The position numbers were made by a program, and so were the translations under genes. Positions 63,459 to 64,000 of a DNA stretch of 64,000 nucleotides are shown piece by piece. Positions within the stretch are counted from its first letter, which is position 1, and every line of letters starts with the position of its first letter. This DNA comes from Dyella sp. C11 (GTDB taxonomy: Bacteria; Pseudomonadota; Gammaproteobacteria; Xanthomonadales; Rhodanobacteraceae). The notes under the pieces were generated by a model, which saw only the letters and a list, made by a program, of their open reading frames with translations, had not been told where the DNA came from and did no database searches. The stretch covers positions 1 through 64,000 of the forward strand of contig NZ_QAVX01000002.1 of the NCBI RefSeq assembly GCF_003121485.1, read 5' to 3'.

Positions 63459-64000
63459 TCAACCGCCGGCCAGTTCGTGCATCAGCGACCAGGCGCTGTT
63501 CTGCAACGATTCGAACGCACCCGGTACGCTGCGCAGCGACAGCCACAGCGCGACGAAACCCAGGGTCACCGTGATGGGAAAACCCACCGCGAAAAGATTC
63601 ATGGAAGGCGCCGCGCGACTGATCGCGGCAAAGCCGATGTTCACCATCAGCAACGACGTCATGGCCGGCAACGCCACGCGCACCGCACCACCAAACAAAT
63701 GCGTGGCGAACGTCACCACGGCGTACAGGCTCTTGGTGTCGATCACCGGCTGGCCGGGCGGCAAGGCACGAAAGCTGTCGGCCAGCAGCGAGATCAATTG
63801 CAGGTGGCCATTCATGGCCAGGAACAGCAGCGTCACCATCAGCAGGTAGAACTGGCTGAGCACTGGCGAGCTGCCGCCACCGCGCGGGTCCACCGTTTCG
63901 GCGAAGCCCAGGCTCATGCTCTGCCCAACCAGCTGGCCGCCCAATGACACGGCTTCGAACGCGAGCTTCAACACAAAGCCGATCGACGCGCCCATCAGCA
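63459..64000 (-). CDS. fliR: Flagellar export protein FliR, partial
   Basis: The C-terminal about 180 residues of FliR; the beginning lies beyond the right end of the window (full length about 260 aa). Several membrane helices are visible (LSQFYLLMVTLLFLAMNG; LFGGAVRVALPAMTSLLMVNIGFAAISRAAP in outline; FPITVTLGFVALWLSL). It is part of the FliP-FliQ-FliR export gate, upstream of flhB in the same operon. Confidence 0.93.
   Translation of the reverse strand, partial: LMGASIGFVLKLAFEAVSLGGQLVGQSMSLGFAETVDPRGGGSSPVLSQFYLLMVTLLFLAMNGHLQLISLLADSFRALPPGQPVIDTKSLYAVVTFATHLFGGAVRVALPAMTSLLMVNIGFAAISRAAPSMNLFAVGFPITVTLGFVALWLSLRSVPGAFESLQNSAWSLMHELAGG

Overview
The window looks like chromosome from a high-GC gammaproteobacterium of the Xanthomonadales, most likely the Rhodanobacteraceae (Dyella/Luteibacter/Rhodanobacter type). 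This is inferred from three things: the order flhB-flhA-flhF-flhG-fliA-cheY-cheZ-cheA-motC-motD, the R. rubrum-type three-subunit transhydrogenase, and abundant REP-like palindromes of the 'attcccgc..gcgggaat' and 'gtgggagcgc..gcgctcccac' families. No rRNA, tRNA, CRISPR array or insertion sequence was seen.

Left part (1-25.2 kb) holds mixed housekeeping and accessory genes. They are a MocR-type regulator divergent from an outer-membrane protein, an exported methyltransferase, YiaA, a LysR/aldo-keto reductase pair, an acyl-CoA dehydrogenase, a small asparaginase-like protein and a secreted S53 (sedolisin) protease with a PKD domain. After these come SufT and the transhydrogenase genes pntAA, pntAB and pntB. 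pntAA is separated from pntAB-pntB by an oppositely oriented sigma factor/DUF3619-like/DUF3106 operon. Cytidine deaminase, a nitroreductase, a 5'-3' exonuclease, an AraC regulator, an EamA transporter, a Nudix hydrolase and a diguanylate cyclase complete this part.

Middle part (25.4-40.7 kb) is a chemosensory cluster on the minus strand: STAS-cheY-cheA-mcp-mcp, then cheW-mcp-cheR-cheD-cheB-mcp-like-STAS. Sequences matching the sigma-28 (FliA) promoter consensus with correct spacing lie before cheW, before the STAS-cheY-cheA genes, and divergently before a fliK-like/flhB-C-terminal-like pair. Since fliA is in this same window, the layout suggests a FliA-controlled late flagellar regulon.

Next come a DUF2252 protein, an outer-membrane MetA-like protein, and a long AI-2E-type membrane protein with an extra soluble domain. 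The 45.4-51.3 kb segment interrupts this flagellar neighbourhood. It carries a stack of strong hairpins, a doubtful small gene, and an orphan VgrG whose C-terminal extension contains an HExxH zinc-protease motif. A signal-peptide-bearing gene is coupled to vgrG and is the natural immunity candidate. The base composition falls towards the toxin end. This is the best candidate for a little-described system in the window.

Right part (51.4-64 kb, all minus strand) is the main flagellar and chemotaxis operon: fliR (cut by the window end), flhB, flhA, a probable 41-aa small ORF, flhF, flhG, fliA, cheY, cheZ, a second cheA with three repeated acidic peptides, motC, motD and cheW. Neither cheB nor cheR lies in this part, so CheR/CheB of the middle cluster may serve both pathways.
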